Assembly (NCBI RefSeq): GCF_018614615.1
Contig: NZ_JAGGOK010000051.1
Span: forward strand, 1 to 64,000
Direction: 5' to 3'
DNA: 64,000 bases
Source: Streptomyces sp. ISL-100
Lineage (GTDB): Bacteria; Actinomycetota; Actinomycetes; Streptomycetales; Streptomycetaceae
Below are positions 52,225 through 61,203 of this stretch, in pieces. Below the pieces are notes generated by a model that had not been told where the DNA came from, did no database searches, and saw only the letters and a program-made list of their open reading frames with translations. Position 1 is the stretch's first letter; each line of letters opens with the position of its first letter. Position numbers and translations under genes: made by a program.

Positions 52225-52674
52225 TTAAATCCGCAGGACCGCTGAGTCCGGCAAGAGCGGGGACGACCAGTCGGCCACAGCGGATCGGGCGGCGGCAGGT
52301 ACGTATGCGTACGGAGGCCGAATGGCCTGGGCCTCGCACGGGGCCGACAGCGCAGCGGCCTGTACGGGCTGGCCGGACACGCACTCGTGAGCCGCGTGCT
52401 GGGGTGCCGGAGCCTCGTGGTCGTCGGTGTGGCGCTGGTGGGAGTGCGAGCCGGGGGCGTCGTGGTCGTATTCGGCGGAGACCGGGGCCTGGACGTTGAG
52501 GGCTACCGCATTGGTCGGCGCCCCGAGGTGGGCGTGGCCTGCGGCGCTCTCCGCGCTTACGCCGTGTGTGTACATCAGCGTGAGGAGCAGCGCGGCAAGC
52601 ACCCACGTTCGCCACGGGCCCGCTGCACGAGAGCGGGACCGCGGCGCGCTACGGGTCGCCGGGGCCACAGTCAT
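52225..52674 (-). CDS. DUF6153-like His-rich membrane-anchored protein, copy 1
   Basis: This 149-residue protein has one N-terminal helix (TWVLAALLLTLMYTHGVSAE) and an extracytoplasmic part rich in His and Asp (YDHDAPGSHSHQRHTDDHEA). It ends in PDSAVLRI, matching the conserved LRI end of its relative at 54769-55176. Such proteins cluster with copper genes in Streptomyces and may bind Cu outside the membrane. ATG ending at 52674 is preferred; one further ATG lies four codons upstream. Confidence 0.7.
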   Translation of the reverse strand: MTVAPATRSAPRSRSRAAGPWRTWVLAALLLTLMYTHGVSAESAAGHAHLGAPTNAVALNVQAPVSAEYDHDAPGSHSHQRHTDDHEAPAPQHAAHECVSGQPVQAAALSAPCEAQAIRPPYAYVPAAARSAVADWSSPLLPDSAVLRI

Positions 52675-52761
52675 GCGGGGGAGCATAGCGTCACGTCCGC
52701 TGTGGACCTCCTGTGGGCGTGTGCTCGACTTCCAGCGGGCGGGGTGGATGGCGGGCGGGCG

Positions 52762-53169
52762 TCAGCCCAGTGAGGTGATGAGGTCGTTGCGCGCCTGCTC
52801 GCAGCTTCGGCAGGCTTCGGCGCAGATGCGGCAGTGTTCATGCATGTCCGCATGGCGGGCGCATTCGTCGCCGCAGGCTCTGCTGACGGTGGCGCAGGCG
52901 GTCAGGATCGCGCGGGTGATGTTGGCGTCGTAGCCGGTGTGCCGCGAGAGGACCGCGGCGGTGGGTGCAGATGTCGGCGCAGTCCATGTCGGTACGGACG
53001 CACTTGGCCAGTTCGCCCACCATGCCCTCGGACAGGCAGGCGTCCGCACATGCCGTACACGCCTGCGCGCAGGCAATGCACTCCTCGATGCAGCGGGTCA
53101 GCTTGGCCTGGTTGATGTCGCCGAGGCCGGCCGGGTAGGTGGCGAGCATGTCCTTGACGATGCGGACAT
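52762..53169 (-). pseudogene. Csp-like four-helix Cys-rich copper-storage protein, frameshifted
   Basis: The parts fit one Csp/DUF326 protein. They read DMLATYPAGLGDINQAKLTR, CIEECIACAQACTACADACL and CVRTDMDCADICT in one frame. A +1 shift near 52965 (CACCC) follows, then SRHTGYDANITRAILTACAT and CARHADMHEHCRICAEACRS in another. About 13 Cys line the bundle, the copper(I) sites. The first frame also appears shifted from the best start (ATG ending 53169, with GGAGG seven bases upstream), implying a second indel. Either the gene is broken or the sequence has base errors. Confidence 0.7.
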
Positions 53170-53313
53170 GAAGATGCCTCCGTCTCCACGGGGCCGGCAG
53201 ACCTGGGCGGCCGCCTGGAAGCCCCGAGTGCATCGCCGGCTAACGCCCCCGGATGCGAACGCGCCCGGCCGCACCTTCACGGTGCGGCCGGTCTCGGTGT
53301 CGAGCGGCTGTGG

Positions 53314-53865
53314 TCAGTGGTAGGCGTGGACGACGGCGTGGCCTTTGCCGCGGCCGATCATCCACTTGTTGACCGGGGTCGTGATGAAGAAGGCGACGAC
53401 GAAGCCGCCCAGCAGCGCGGTCCAGAACAGCGCGTCCGACAGGTGGGCGTCCATCGCTCCGGGCGTCAGGGCGATGATCCCGTTGTCGACGAACTCCATC
53501 ACCGCGATGGAGACGGTGTCCGCGGCAAGCGCCACCTTGATCGCGGACTTGAAGTCCAGGCCGGCCCGGCGGACCGCGAACAGGGTGAAGGAGTAGCCGA
53601 AGACGAACGCCAGTGCGATCGCCAGGACCATGGTGGGCACGTTGCCCCACAGCAGGGCGGTGCCGATGACCATGCCGAGGATCTCGCCGATGGCGCAGCC
53701 GGTCAGGCAGTGCAGCGTCGCCTTCGCCGCCGTCCCCCAGGACGCGCCCCCGTGCATGTGCGCATCGTGTCCGCCGGCCGCCTGGTGCGCGGTGTGGTCG
53801 TGAGCGGTGCCGGTGTGGTCGTGAGCGGTGCCGGTGTGGTGTGCGCTGTGGTCCATGACTGTCAT
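53314..53865 (-). CDS. DUF4396 membrane protein with His-rich N-terminus
   Basis: This protein has about 183 residues. The N-terminus is His-rich with a duplicated GTAHDHT unit. Next comes SWGTAAKATLHCLTGCAIGE, typical of DUF4396, and four membrane helices including PTMVLAIALAFVFGYSFTLF and FWTALLGGFVVAFFIT. The conserved HCxxGC pair may bind copper. ATG ending at 53865 is used; other ATGs lie at 53871 and 53856. A CsoR-type palindrome lies 46 bases upstream, so copper probably derepresses it. Confidence 0.8.
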   Translation of the reverse strand: MTVMDHSAHHTGTAHDHTGTAHDHTAHQAAGGHDAHMHGGASWGTAAKATLHCLTGCAIGEILGMVIGTALLWGNVPTMVLAIALAFVFGYSFTLFAVRRAGLDFKSAIKVALAADTVSIAVMEFVDNGIIALTPGAMDAHLSDALFWTALLGGFVVAFFITTPVNKWMIGRGKGHAVVHAYH

Positions 53866-53910
53866 CCCCATTCCCGCCCAGTGTGGCCCGGTCCCGTGGC
53901 CCACACTACA

Positions 53911-53937
53911 GCAATATACCCCCCAGGGGTATATTGC
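53911..53937. promoter_or_regulatory. CsoR-type copper-responsive operator
   Basis: GCAATATACCCC and GGGGTATATTGC are perfect 12-base arms around CCA. The ATACCCC/GGGGTAT core is that of actinobacterial CsoR sites. It lies immediately upstream of the DUF4396 gene and probably overlaps its promoter. Confidence 0.8.
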
Positions 53938-54013
53938 TAGGGTTAGCAGGCATGAAAACGACAGCGGGGTTCGGTGGGCCCGGGCGGCCCGCCGCACCCC
54001 GCTGCCGGGTCGG

Positions 54014-54646
54014 TCAGCTCTTGCCGAGCAGGTCCTTCATCTTGGTGATCTCGGCGGTCTGCGAGGCGATGATGGCGTCCGCCATCTTCTTGGCATCCGG
54101 GAAGATCCCGTCGGTCTTCGCCATTCCGGCCATCGAGACCGCTCCTTCGTGATGCTTGATCATCATCTCCATGAAGGCGGTGTCGAACGCCTTGCCCGAG
54201 GAGTTCTCCAGCTTGTCCATCTCCTCGGCCGTCATCATTCCGCCCGCGCCGTGGGTGGAGTGGTCCATGGCCCCCTCGGCGGGCACCTGCTCACCCCAGG
54301 CGGTCAGCCATCCCGACAGGGTCTTGATCTCCGGGTCCTGCGCCTTCTTGATATCGGCGGCGAGCTGCTTCACCTCGGCCGACTCGGCGCGGGAGGGGGC
54401 GAGGTCGGCCATCTCAACGGCCTGGCGGTGGTGGGGGATCATCCCCTTGGCGAACGCGACGTCGGCCGCGTTGTGCTGCCCCTGCGCCGTCGGCGCCGAA
54501 GCCGAGGCGGTCGGTGACTTGGAGGTGTGGCCGCTGTGCCCTTCAGAGCTCTCGTCGCCGGACCCGCAGGCGGCGAGGACCAGCGAGGCCGCGCCGGAGG
54601 CCACGACGACGGCACTGCGGCGGAAGAGGGAACGGTTCTTGATCAT
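54014..54646 (-). CDS. DUF305 copper-linked lipoprotein
   Basis: This 210-residue lipoprotein has signal peptide RRSAVVVASGAASLVLAAC with the lipobox LAAC. A Ser/Thr-rich His-containing linker and two DUF305 repeats follow, marked by FAKGMIPHHRQAVEMADLA and FMEMMIKHHEGAVSMAGMA. The paired His-His and Met residues are the likely metal ligands. These proteins accompany copper export systems. It is exported and anchored outside the membrane. Confidence 0.9.
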   Translation of the reverse strand: MIKNRSLFRRSAVVVASGAASLVLAACGSGDESSEGHSGHTSKSPTASASAPTAQGQHNAADVAFAKGMIPHHRQAVEMADLAPSRAESAEVKQLAADIKKAQDPEIKTLSGWLTAWGEQVPAEGAMDHSTHGAGGMMTAEEMDKLENSSGKAFDTAFMEMMIKHHEGAVSMAGMAKTDGIFPDAKKMADAIIASQTAEITKMKDLLGKS

Positions 54647-54768
54647 GATGGTGCGACTCCTTGATGCGCAGCCTTGAGCGGGCGCGCGCCGATGCGGAAT
54701 GAGGATGTGCCGGAGCGCGGCATCCCCGTGCCGGCCAAGCCGGGCCAGGAGGTGCCGGGCGGGCGGCT

Positions 54769-55176
54769 CTATATCCGCAGGAGTTGCAGCTCAGCGAGGT
54801 CGGGCGGCGCCCGACCGACCTCCGGGGCCCCCGCCGCACTACCGGTCAACGCCACAGGCGCGGGTCCGGTGTCGAGGGCCGCAGGCAGCCCGGGAGGCGC
54901 GTAGGGTGCGCTGAGACCGGCCGCCGCGCAGGTGGCGTCCGCGTGATTGACGTGGCCCGAGCCGCCATCGGTGTGCGAGCAGTCCCCGACTGCCTGATGG
55001 GCGGCCTCTTCGTGGGCCATCACTGTGCCGTGGGCATGGGTCGCTGCCGACGCCTTGGGAGCCAGTCCCGGCCCAAGGCCGTGCATCGCCAGCACCCCGG
55101 CCAGCACCGCGAGCACGATGAGCACGAAGCCGCGCCCGGCCGGGCGGCGGCTCGACGGCTGCACCGTGCTGCTCAT
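54769..55176 (-). CDS. DUF6153-like membrane-anchored protein, copy 2
   Basis: This 135-residue protein has one hydrophobic helix (FVLIVLAVLAGVLAMHGLGP), a His- and Cys-containing exported region (THAHGTVMAHEEAAHQ) and the terminal AELQLLRI. The LAMHGLGP motif and LRI end are hallmarks of this family. ATG ending at 55176 is preferred over an upstream start at 55236. It is probably co-transcribed with the DUF305 gene and shares its metal context. Confidence 0.78.
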   Translation of the reverse strand: MSSTVQPSSRRPAGRGFVLIVLAVLAGVLAMHGLGPGLAPKASAATHAHGTVMAHEEAAHQAVGDCSHTDGGSGHVNHADATCAAAGLSAPYAPPGLPAALDTGPAPVALTGSAAGAPEVGRAPPDLAELQLLRI

Positions 55177-55361
55177 GCGGTCATCGTACGATCCGGTCCC
55201 GAGCGCCGCCGTGCCCACCTCCCAGGGACCCGGCAACCGCGTGACCGGCTGACGCGGTTCTCAGGAACAGATCTTTCCCGGAGCGAGATCAAGAGAGAAC
55301 CCACGTCTGTGGGGGTCTCCTTCTGCGTCTGGGGCCGCTGGCCGGGCCGGCCGCCGGTCGT

Positions 55362-55778
55362 TCAGGACTGCTGCTGGTTGATGTTGATCATCCAGACGAT
55401 GCCGAAGCGGTCCGTACACATGCCGAAGACGTCGCCCCACATCTGCTTCTCCAGCGGGACGGAAACCGTGCCGTCGCCGGAGAGCTTGTCCCAGTAGCCG
55501 CGGAGTTCGTCGGCGTCCTCCCCGCTCACGCTCACGGAAATGTTGTTCCCGGGCTTGTGCTCCATCCCCGGAGGGGTGTCGGAGGCCATGAGAGTGAAGC
55601 CGCTGTCGGTCTCCAGCATGGCGTGCATGATCTTGTCGGCGGCATCTCCGGCACCCTTCTCGCCGAAGTCGCCGAACGTGTTCATCCTCAGGCTGCCGCC
55701 GAAGACTTCCTTGTAGAACTCCATGGCTTGCCGGGCGTTGCCGTCGAAGCTGATGTACGGGTTGAGTCGAGAGGCCAC
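55362..55778 (-). CDS. VOC-family protein (PhnB-like)
   Basis: This 138-residue protein has the PhnB/glyoxalase-like fold. It opens LNPYISFDGNARQAMEFYKE with VFGG; MLETDSGFTLMASDTPPGM and the C-terminal MWGDVFGMCTDRFGIVWMIN follow. It is the right length for a single PhnB-type chain with two beta-alpha-beta-beta-beta modules. It may be a small-molecule-binding protein or glyoxalase-like enzyme; its activity cannot be told. Confidence 0.88.
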   Translation of the reverse strand: MASRLNPYISFDGNARQAMEFYKEVFGGSLRMNTFGDFGEKGAGDAADKIMHAMLETDSGFTLMASDTPPGMEHKPGNNISVSVSGEDADELRGYWDKLSGDGTVSVPLEKQMWGDVFGMCTDRFGIVWMININQQQS

Positions 55779-56195
55779 AGGGTGTTCCTTTCGGGGCGGT
55801 ATGTCAGTTCTGGCAGATTAGGGCCCCGACCCCTCCCCTCGCGCTGACCGGCGCGCGGCGGTCCGCACTGGTGAAATTCATACATGCCTCGGTGCGCCCC
55901 CGGCGCACTTCTGGCGTTCCGAATAGGCTCGCCGTCCGTGGGCGGTGTGCGTCGTAGGTTGATGACGGTTCGCCGCCGCTTGCGGCCGCCGTCCATCCCC
56001 CCACGCCTCATCCGCTCGCGCGAATCCGGTCCCCGGTAACGGCGCCGGCAACGTCTCGGCTGGGGGCAGAGGGAGGGGCACCGTACACCTCAGGTGCCGC
56101 CGAGCCGGTGATCAATTCGGGCAAGCCTATCTATGAGTGACAACACCACCCATATACCGCGCATCCTGCCTAATGCATGCGCTGTTGGATGGAAT
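55779..56195. other. 417-base spacer
   Basis: No supported gene. Minus-strand frames here are short, Arg/Pro-rich and lack Shine-Dalgarno sites. It contains the promoter region of the VOC gene and of the following plus-strand pair. Confidence 0.4.
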
Positions 56196-56504
56196 ATGAC
56201 CAATACAAAGCGGCTGGACACGCCCGCGCGCCGCTCTATCAGTGCCGGAAGTGATGTCAGCACCGCCGCCGTGCGGATGGGGCAGTGGGTATTCACGCCG
56301 ACCCGTGTCCGCTTCGCTCGCGAAGCGAACGCAACCTTGCACGACAATGACCGGTGCGTCGTCTTGAGGTACTCGTCCTCGATCCTCGAAAGCTTCCTGA
56401 AGGAAATGGGAAGCATTGAGGCCGAGTTCGTCACTCTGTCGAGCACCGTGGAAGGCTCCGCCGGACCTGTCGGTCAGCAGACAGGGCGGCGCGTTCATGC
56501 CTGA
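56196..56504 (+). CDS. Small hypothetical protein upstream of DUF2637 gene
   Basis: This is a 102-residue frame with GGATGG before ATG 56196. It contains AVRMGQWVFTPTRVRFAREA and SSSILESFLKEMGSIEAEFV, with mixed alpha/beta character and no known domain. Its stop overlaps the next start by eight bases, which suggests coupling. Codon use is less biased than in neighbouring genes, so confidence is modest. Confidence 0.4.
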   Translation: MTNTKRLDTPARRSISAGSDVSTAAVRMGQWVFTPTRVRFAREANATLHDNDRCVVLRYSSSILESFLKEMGSIEAEFVTLSSTVEGSAGPVGQQTGRRVHA

Positions 56505-57318
56505 GGCGCGCGGCCGCCACAGCCGGCCGCCCTCGCGCCCGGACGCTGCTGAGGTCGCGATGGATGCGGTTGACGCCTATCCATACGTCGACATCGGGGA
56601 CCAGCTTGCATCCCCCCTCGGTGCGCTGGAAGGGCACTGGGACCCGGCGGAGGAACTCGCCCATCTGCTGAAAGAGGCCATCGAAACCGACGCGAGCGCC
56701 GCCCCCTCGTCCCCTGTCTTCGGTGAATCTCCGGTCACCGAAGATCCCGACGCCCCGCTTGCGGGCCTGGCGCAGATCACGGCAGAACTGCCGCCCCTGC
56801 GTTCCGCGCCCTCTCGCCGTCGCCGCGCCCCCTCGCGCAGACATTTGGCGAGCGGGCTGCAGACGGCCAGTTTCTTCCTGGCCGCGCTCGCCGCCGTCGT
56901 CGTCTCCATGGTCTGCGTCTTCGGCGGCATGGTCGCTTACGATCCGCTGCGCCACCTCGCCAAGTACCGCACGTCCGGGGGCGCGGTCAGGTGGTGGCCC
57001 TTGCTCGTCTACGGGCCTTGGACGGTCGCCTCCCTGTCCATCCTGCGCGCCGCCCTCCACCGGCGCCGCGCTGTGCATTCCTGGACCGTCGTGCTGCTCT
57101 TCTCCGCCGTCTCCATACTCCTGTGTGTCTCCCAGGCTCCTCGGACCCTCGTCGACGTGGCAGCGGCCTCGCTGCCCTCATTCGCCGCTCTGGCCTGCTT
57201 CCAGCAACTCGTCCGGCAGATCACGCTGACCCGGCCACCCCGCCAAGCGGCCCCCCGCCACCGGAGTGCGGCGCCGTCGGCACAGAGTTCCGGCAGCCCG
57301 AGCCGGACAGTGACGTAG
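56497..57318 (+). CDS. DUF2637 membrane protein
   Basis: This 273-residue protein has an acidic N-terminal 90 residues, a basic stretch, then four membrane helices of the DUF2637 type: FFLAALAAVVVSMVCVFGGM, WWPLLVYGPWTVASLSILRA, HSWTVVLLFSAVSILLCVSQ and a final segment before RQITLTRPP. The family is widespread in Streptomyces chromosomes and mobile elements, sometimes with replication or spread genes; its function is unknown. ATG 56497 is used. Confidence 0.8.
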   Translation: MPEARGRHSRPPSRPDAAEVAMDAVDAYPYVDIGDQLASPLGALEGHWDPAEELAHLLKEAIETDASAAPSSPVFGESPVTEDPDAPLAGLAQITAELPPLRSAPSRRRRAPSRRHLASGLQTASFFLAALAAVVVSMVCVFGGMVAYDPLRHLAKYRTSGGAVRWWPLLVYGPWTVASLSILRAALHRRRAVHSWTVVLLFSAVSILLCVSQAPRTLVDVAAASLPSFAALACFQQLVRQITLTRPPRQAAPRHRSAAPSAQSSGSPSRTVT

Positions 57319-57527
57319 GCCCCTCCAGGACCAGGGCGAGTGCTCCCCGTACCGCTTCGTTCAGGGCTCTTGGAGCTCGATACATCGGATCAATGTGCCG
57401 GTTTTCTCGGGAAAATGGTGCCCGATGGGTGTCCCGTGGGCTCAAAGGTCTGATAAATATGCCACGCGGCCCGAGGCGGACCATGCCGCACCACCCATCC
57501 GTAGCTGCCTCGGTGAGGAGCCGTCTG

Positions 57528-58595
57528 ATGACTGGCAGGACAGTGCGGAACAGGACCAGAGCGGCGCGCGCGGGCGCGCTGGCTGTTTGCGCCTCGCTGG
57601 CGCTCGCCGCTTGCGGCAGCACCAAGGACCGAGTGGCAGGCGGCAGTGGGGGCGTAGAGGGAAGCGGGAAGGTGGGGGTGATCCTGCCCCTGCTGACCTC
57701 GCCGTTCTGGCAGTCGTACAACGACTACGTGCCGAAGATGGCCACGTCGCAGGAGGTTGACGCACTCAAGACCGTCAACTCCAACAGCGACCCCGCCCAG
57801 CAGATCACCGACATCAACAACCAGCTCAACCAGGGCGTCAAGGGTCTCGTCGTCGCGCCGCTCGACAGCGCCGCGATATCCGCCGGCCTCGACCAGGCCG
57901 AGCGCAAGGGCGTACCGGTCGTCGCCGTCGACGTCGCGCCCGAAAAGGGCAAGGCCGCGATGATCGTGCGCGCCAACAACATCGCGTACGGCGAGAAGGC
58001 ATGCCAGTTCCTCGGCGAGGCCGTGAAGAGCGGCAAAGTCGTCCAGATCATGGGTGACCTCGTCTCGGTCAACGGGCGCGAGCGCTCGGAGGCCTTCCGT
58101 ACGTGCGTGAAGAAGAACCACCCGAAGGTCAGAGTCCTGGAGATTCCGGCGAAGTGGGAGTCCGACACCGCCGCGTCCAAGCTCGACACCCTCCTGAATG
58201 CCAACCCGGACATCAAGGGCATCTATCTGCAGGCCGGTGGCGTGTACCTCGCCCCGACCCTCCAGACCCTCAAGAGCAAGAATCTGCTCAAGAAGGCCGG
58301 GCAGCCGGGTCATATCGCGATCGTCTCCAACGACGGCATCCCGCAGGAGTTCGACGCGATCCGCAAGGGCGAGATCGACGCGACCGTCTCCCAGTCGGCC
58401 GACACGTACGCGAAGTACGGCATGTACTACATCAAGGCGGCCATGGAGGGTAAGACCTTCAAGCCCGGCCCGACCGACCACGACTCCGTCATCGTCGAGC
58501 ACCCCAACGGAATGCTTGAGGACCAGCTGCCCGCGCCGCTGGTCACCAAGGAGAACGTGGACGACCCCGAGCTGTGGGGCAACACGGTCAAGTGA
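57528..58595 (+). CDS. Sugar ABC transporter substrate-binding lipoprotein
   Basis: This 355-residue periplasmic-binding-type protein has a lipoprotein signal (ALAVCASLALAACGS). The Peripla_BP_4 fold contains VGVILPLLTSPFWQSYNDYV, LVVAPLDSAAISAGLDQAE and GIYLQAGGVYLAPTLQ. It captures a monosaccharide outside the membrane. ATG 57528 follows GAGGAG seven bases upstream. A weak inverted repeat (TTTTC-TCGG-GAAAA, 57402-57415) in the 209-base leader might be an operator. Its stop overlaps the next start (GTGA), the first link of a fully coupled operon. Confidence 0.9.
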   Translation: MTGRTVRNRTRAARAGALAVCASLALAACGSTKDRVAGGSGGVEGSGKVGVILPLLTSPFWQSYNDYVPKMATSQEVDALKTVNSNSDPAQQITDINNQLNQGVKGLVVAPLDSAAISAGLDQAERKGVPVVAVDVAPEKGKAAMIVRANNIAYGEKACQFLGEAVKSGKVVQIMGDLVSVNGRERSEAFRTCVKKNHPKVRVLEIPAKWESDTAASKLDTLLNANPDIKGIYLQAGGVYLAPTLQTLKSKNLLKKAGQPGHIAIVSNDGIPQEFDAIRKGEIDATVSQSADTYAKYGMYYIKAAMEGKTFKPGPTDHDSVIVEHPNGMLEDQLPAPLVTKENVDDPELWGNTVK

Positions 58596-60124
58596 CTACA
58601 GACACCAGGCCACCGGTTCCGCTCGTCGAGGCCGCCGGCATCACCAAGCGGTACGGTCCGACCACCGCGCTCCAGGACGGCCGGCTGACCGTCATGCCCG
58701 GTGAGTCCCACGCCCTCGTCGGCCGCAACGGCGCCGGCAAGTCCACCCTCGTCACCATCCTCACCGGCCTCCAGGCGCCGGACGCCGGCACCGTCCACTT
58801 CGACGGCGGGGCCGCGCCCGCGCTCACCGACCGGGACGCGTGGCGCGCCAAGGTCGCCTGCGTCTACCAGAAGCCCACCGTCGTACCCGAACTGACGGTC
58901 GCCGAGAACCTTTTCATCAACCGGCAGCCCACCCGCCGCGGCGGTTTGATCAGCTGGCGGCGGCTGCGCGCCGAGGCGGCGAAGCTGCTGGAGACCTGGG
59001 ACGTACGCGTCGGCCCGGACGCCCGCATCCGCGACCTCAAGGTCGAGGACCGGCAGATGGTCGAGATCGCCCGCGCCCTGTCGTTCGGCGCGCGCTTCAT
59101 CATCCTCGACGAGCCGACCGCCCAGCTCGACAACAGGGAGATCGAGCGGCTCTTCGCCCGCATGCGGACGCTTCAGGAATCCGGCGTGACGTTTTTGTTC
59201 ATCTCGCACCACCTTCAGGAGGTGTACGAGGTGTGCCAGGCCGTCACCGTGCTCCGCGACGCCCGCTGGATCACCACCGCCCCCGTCACCGAACTCCCGC
59301 GCGCCGCCCTGGTCGAGGCCATGGCGGGTGAGGCCGTCACGGCGCAGGAGAGCGCGGCGCGGGCGAACGTCCCCGCCGAAGCGGCGGTGCGCCTGCGGGT
59401 CACCGGGCTGAGCTCGACGGCGTACGAGAACGTCGGCCTGACCGTCCGCGAGGGCGAGGTCGTCGGCCTCGCCGGCAGCAGCGGCAGCGGCAAGGTGGAG
59501 CTGGCCGAGACCTTCGCCGGTCTGTACGCCCCGGATTCGGGCAGCGCGGAACTCGACGGGCGGCGGATGCCGTTCGGCGACGTACCGGCGGCTCTGAAGG
59601 CGGGTGTGGGGTGTGTGCCGCGCGATCGGCACGACCAGGGGCTGGTGCCCGGGATGAGCGTCGGCGACAACGCGACGATGAGCGTACTCGGGCGGCTCGG
59701 CCGGTACGGCTTCGTGTCCACCTACCGCAAGCGCGCCGAGGCGCAGCAGCTCATCACCCGCCTCGACATCCATGCCGAGGGGCCGCAGCAGCCGGTGTCC
59801 GACCTGTCGGGCGGCAACGCCCAGAAGGTCGTCATGGCGCGGGCGCTGGCGTCCGATCCGCGGCTGCTCGTCCTCATCAACCCCACGGCGGGCGTCGACG
59901 TGAAGTCCAAGGAGTCGCTGCTCGCGCGGATGGACAGTGCGCGCGAGGACGGTGCGGCGGTGCTGGTGGTGTCCGACGAGATCGACGACCTGTGCCGCTG
60001 CGACCGCGTGCTGGTCCTCTTTCACGGGCGGGTCGTCGCCGACCATCCGGTGGGCTGGCACGACCACGAGCTGATCGCATCCATAGAAGGAATCGAAGGA
60101 ACAGAAGGAGTGGACCGTGGCTGA
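58592..60124 (+). CDS. Sugar ABC transporter ATPase, two NBDs, second one degenerate
   Basis: This 510-residue protein is of the RbsA/XylG type. NBD1 has Walker A VGRNGAGKSTLVTIL and Walker B FIILDEPTAQLD, but a weak signature (LKVEDRQMVEIARA). NBD2 has signature LSGGNAQKVVMARAL, but its Walker A reads GSSGSGKVELAE and its Walker B LVLINPTAGVD, so the Thr/Ser, Asp and Glu that bind Mg and activate water are lost. NBD1 must supply catalysis. GTG 58592 overlaps the binding-protein stop. Confidence 0.92.
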   Translation: MTTDTRPPVPLVEAAGITKRYGPTTALQDGRLTVMPGESHALVGRNGAGKSTLVTILTGLQAPDAGTVHFDGGAAPALTDRDAWRAKVACVYQKPTVVPELTVAENLFINRQPTRRGGLISWRRLRAEAAKLLETWDVRVGPDARIRDLKVEDRQMVEIARALSFGARFIILDEPTAQLDNREIERLFARMRTLQESGVTFLFISHHLQEVYEVCQAVTVLRDARWITTAPVTELPRAALVEAMAGEAVTAQESAARANVPAEAAVRLRVTGLSSTAYENVGLTVREGEVVGLAGSSGSGKVELAETFAGLYAPDSGSAELDGRRMPFGDVPAALKAGVGCVPRDRHDQGLVPGMSVGDNATMSVLGRLGRYGFVSTYRKRAEAQQLITRLDIHAEGPQQPVSDLSGGNAQKVVMARALASDPRLLVLINPTAGVDVKSKESLLARMDSAREDGAAVLVVSDEIDDLCRCDRVLVLFHGRVVADHPVGWHDHELIASIEGIEGTEGVDRG

Positions 60125-61186
60125 CACCACAGCTCCGTCGGCGTCGGACACGACCACCACCACGCCGCGGGGCCAGGCCGGTGGCGGGCGGAAGCCCGAG
60201 CCCTCCCCGGCCAGGGGAACGCGTGCCGTGCTGATCGGCCGGGCCCGCGAACTCGCCCTCGTACCGGCTCTGCTGGTCCTCGTCGTCTTCGGCGCCCTGG
60301 TCAACGACACCTTCCTAACCCAGCGCAACCTCATCTCGATCCTCGGCGCTTCCGCCGCGCTCGCGATGGTGGTGCTCGCCGAGGCGCTGGTGCTCATCAC
60401 CGGCAAGTTCGATCTGTCGCTGGAGTCGGTGGTCGGCATCGCCCCGGCGGTCGGAGCGCTGCTGGTGCTGCCCGCCGCTCAGGCGGGGTTCGGCGCAGAA
60501 CTGCCGGTCTTCGTCTGCGTCATGGCGATTGTGCTGATCGGCGCGGTGATCGGCGTCTTCAACGGCCTGCTGGTGGTGAAGCTCAAGCTCAACGCCTTCA
60601 TCGTCACGCTCGCCATGCTGATCGTGCTGCGCGGCCTGCTCGTCGGCGCGACCGAGGGCAAGACTCTCTTCGGGATGCCCGACGCCTTTTACACGCTCGC
60701 CACCACCACGTTTCTGACCGTTCCGATGTCGGTGTGGCTGGCGGCGGTCGCCTTCGGTGTCGCGGGGCTCGTGCTCAAGTACCACCGGGTGGGCAGGGCG
60801 CTCTTCGCGATCGGCGGCAATCCGGCCGCCGCGCGGGCCGCCGGTATCCGCGTGGAGCGGGTGATGCTCGGGGTGTTCGTCGTCGCGGGCGCGCTTGCCG
60901 CCGTCGGCGGCTCATGCAGACGGGTTACGTCGGCGCCATCAACGCCAACCAGGGCCAGAACATGATCTTCACCGTGTTCGCTGCCGCCGTCATCGGCGGG
61001 ATCAGCCTGGACGGCGGCAAGGGCACCATGTTCGGCGCGCTCACCGGCGTGCTGCTGCTCGGCGTCGTACAGAACCTGCTGACTCTCGCCCAGGTTCCGT
61101 CCTTCTGGATCCAGGCCATCTACGGCGGAATCATCCTCGTCGCCCTGATGATCGCGCGCGTCACCACCGGCCGGGCCCAGGACTGA
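60117..61186 (+). pseudogene. Sugar ABC transporter permease (RbsC-like) with one frameshift
   Basis: The first frame encodes eight or so membrane helices of a BPD_transp_2 permease (AALAMVVLAEALVLITGKFD, then LSLESVVGIAPAVGALLVL and AIGGNPAAARAAGI). After ALAAVGG near 60911 it shifts; the second frame continues LMQTGYVGAINANQGQNMIF to GIILVALMIARVTTG. Insertion of one C (GGCTCATG to GGCCTCATG) restores a normal protein of about 356 residues. Both parts are otherwise intact and the operon is complete, so a base-calling error or very recent mutation is likely. The start GTG overlaps the ATPase stop by eight bases. Confidence 0.82.
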
Positions 61187-61203
61187 GTAGGTAGGACGGT
61201 GCC

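Noticed and set aside
58427..60439. 670-residue minus-strand frame over the sugar ATPase
   Set aside because: Antisense shadow without a plausible start or domain.
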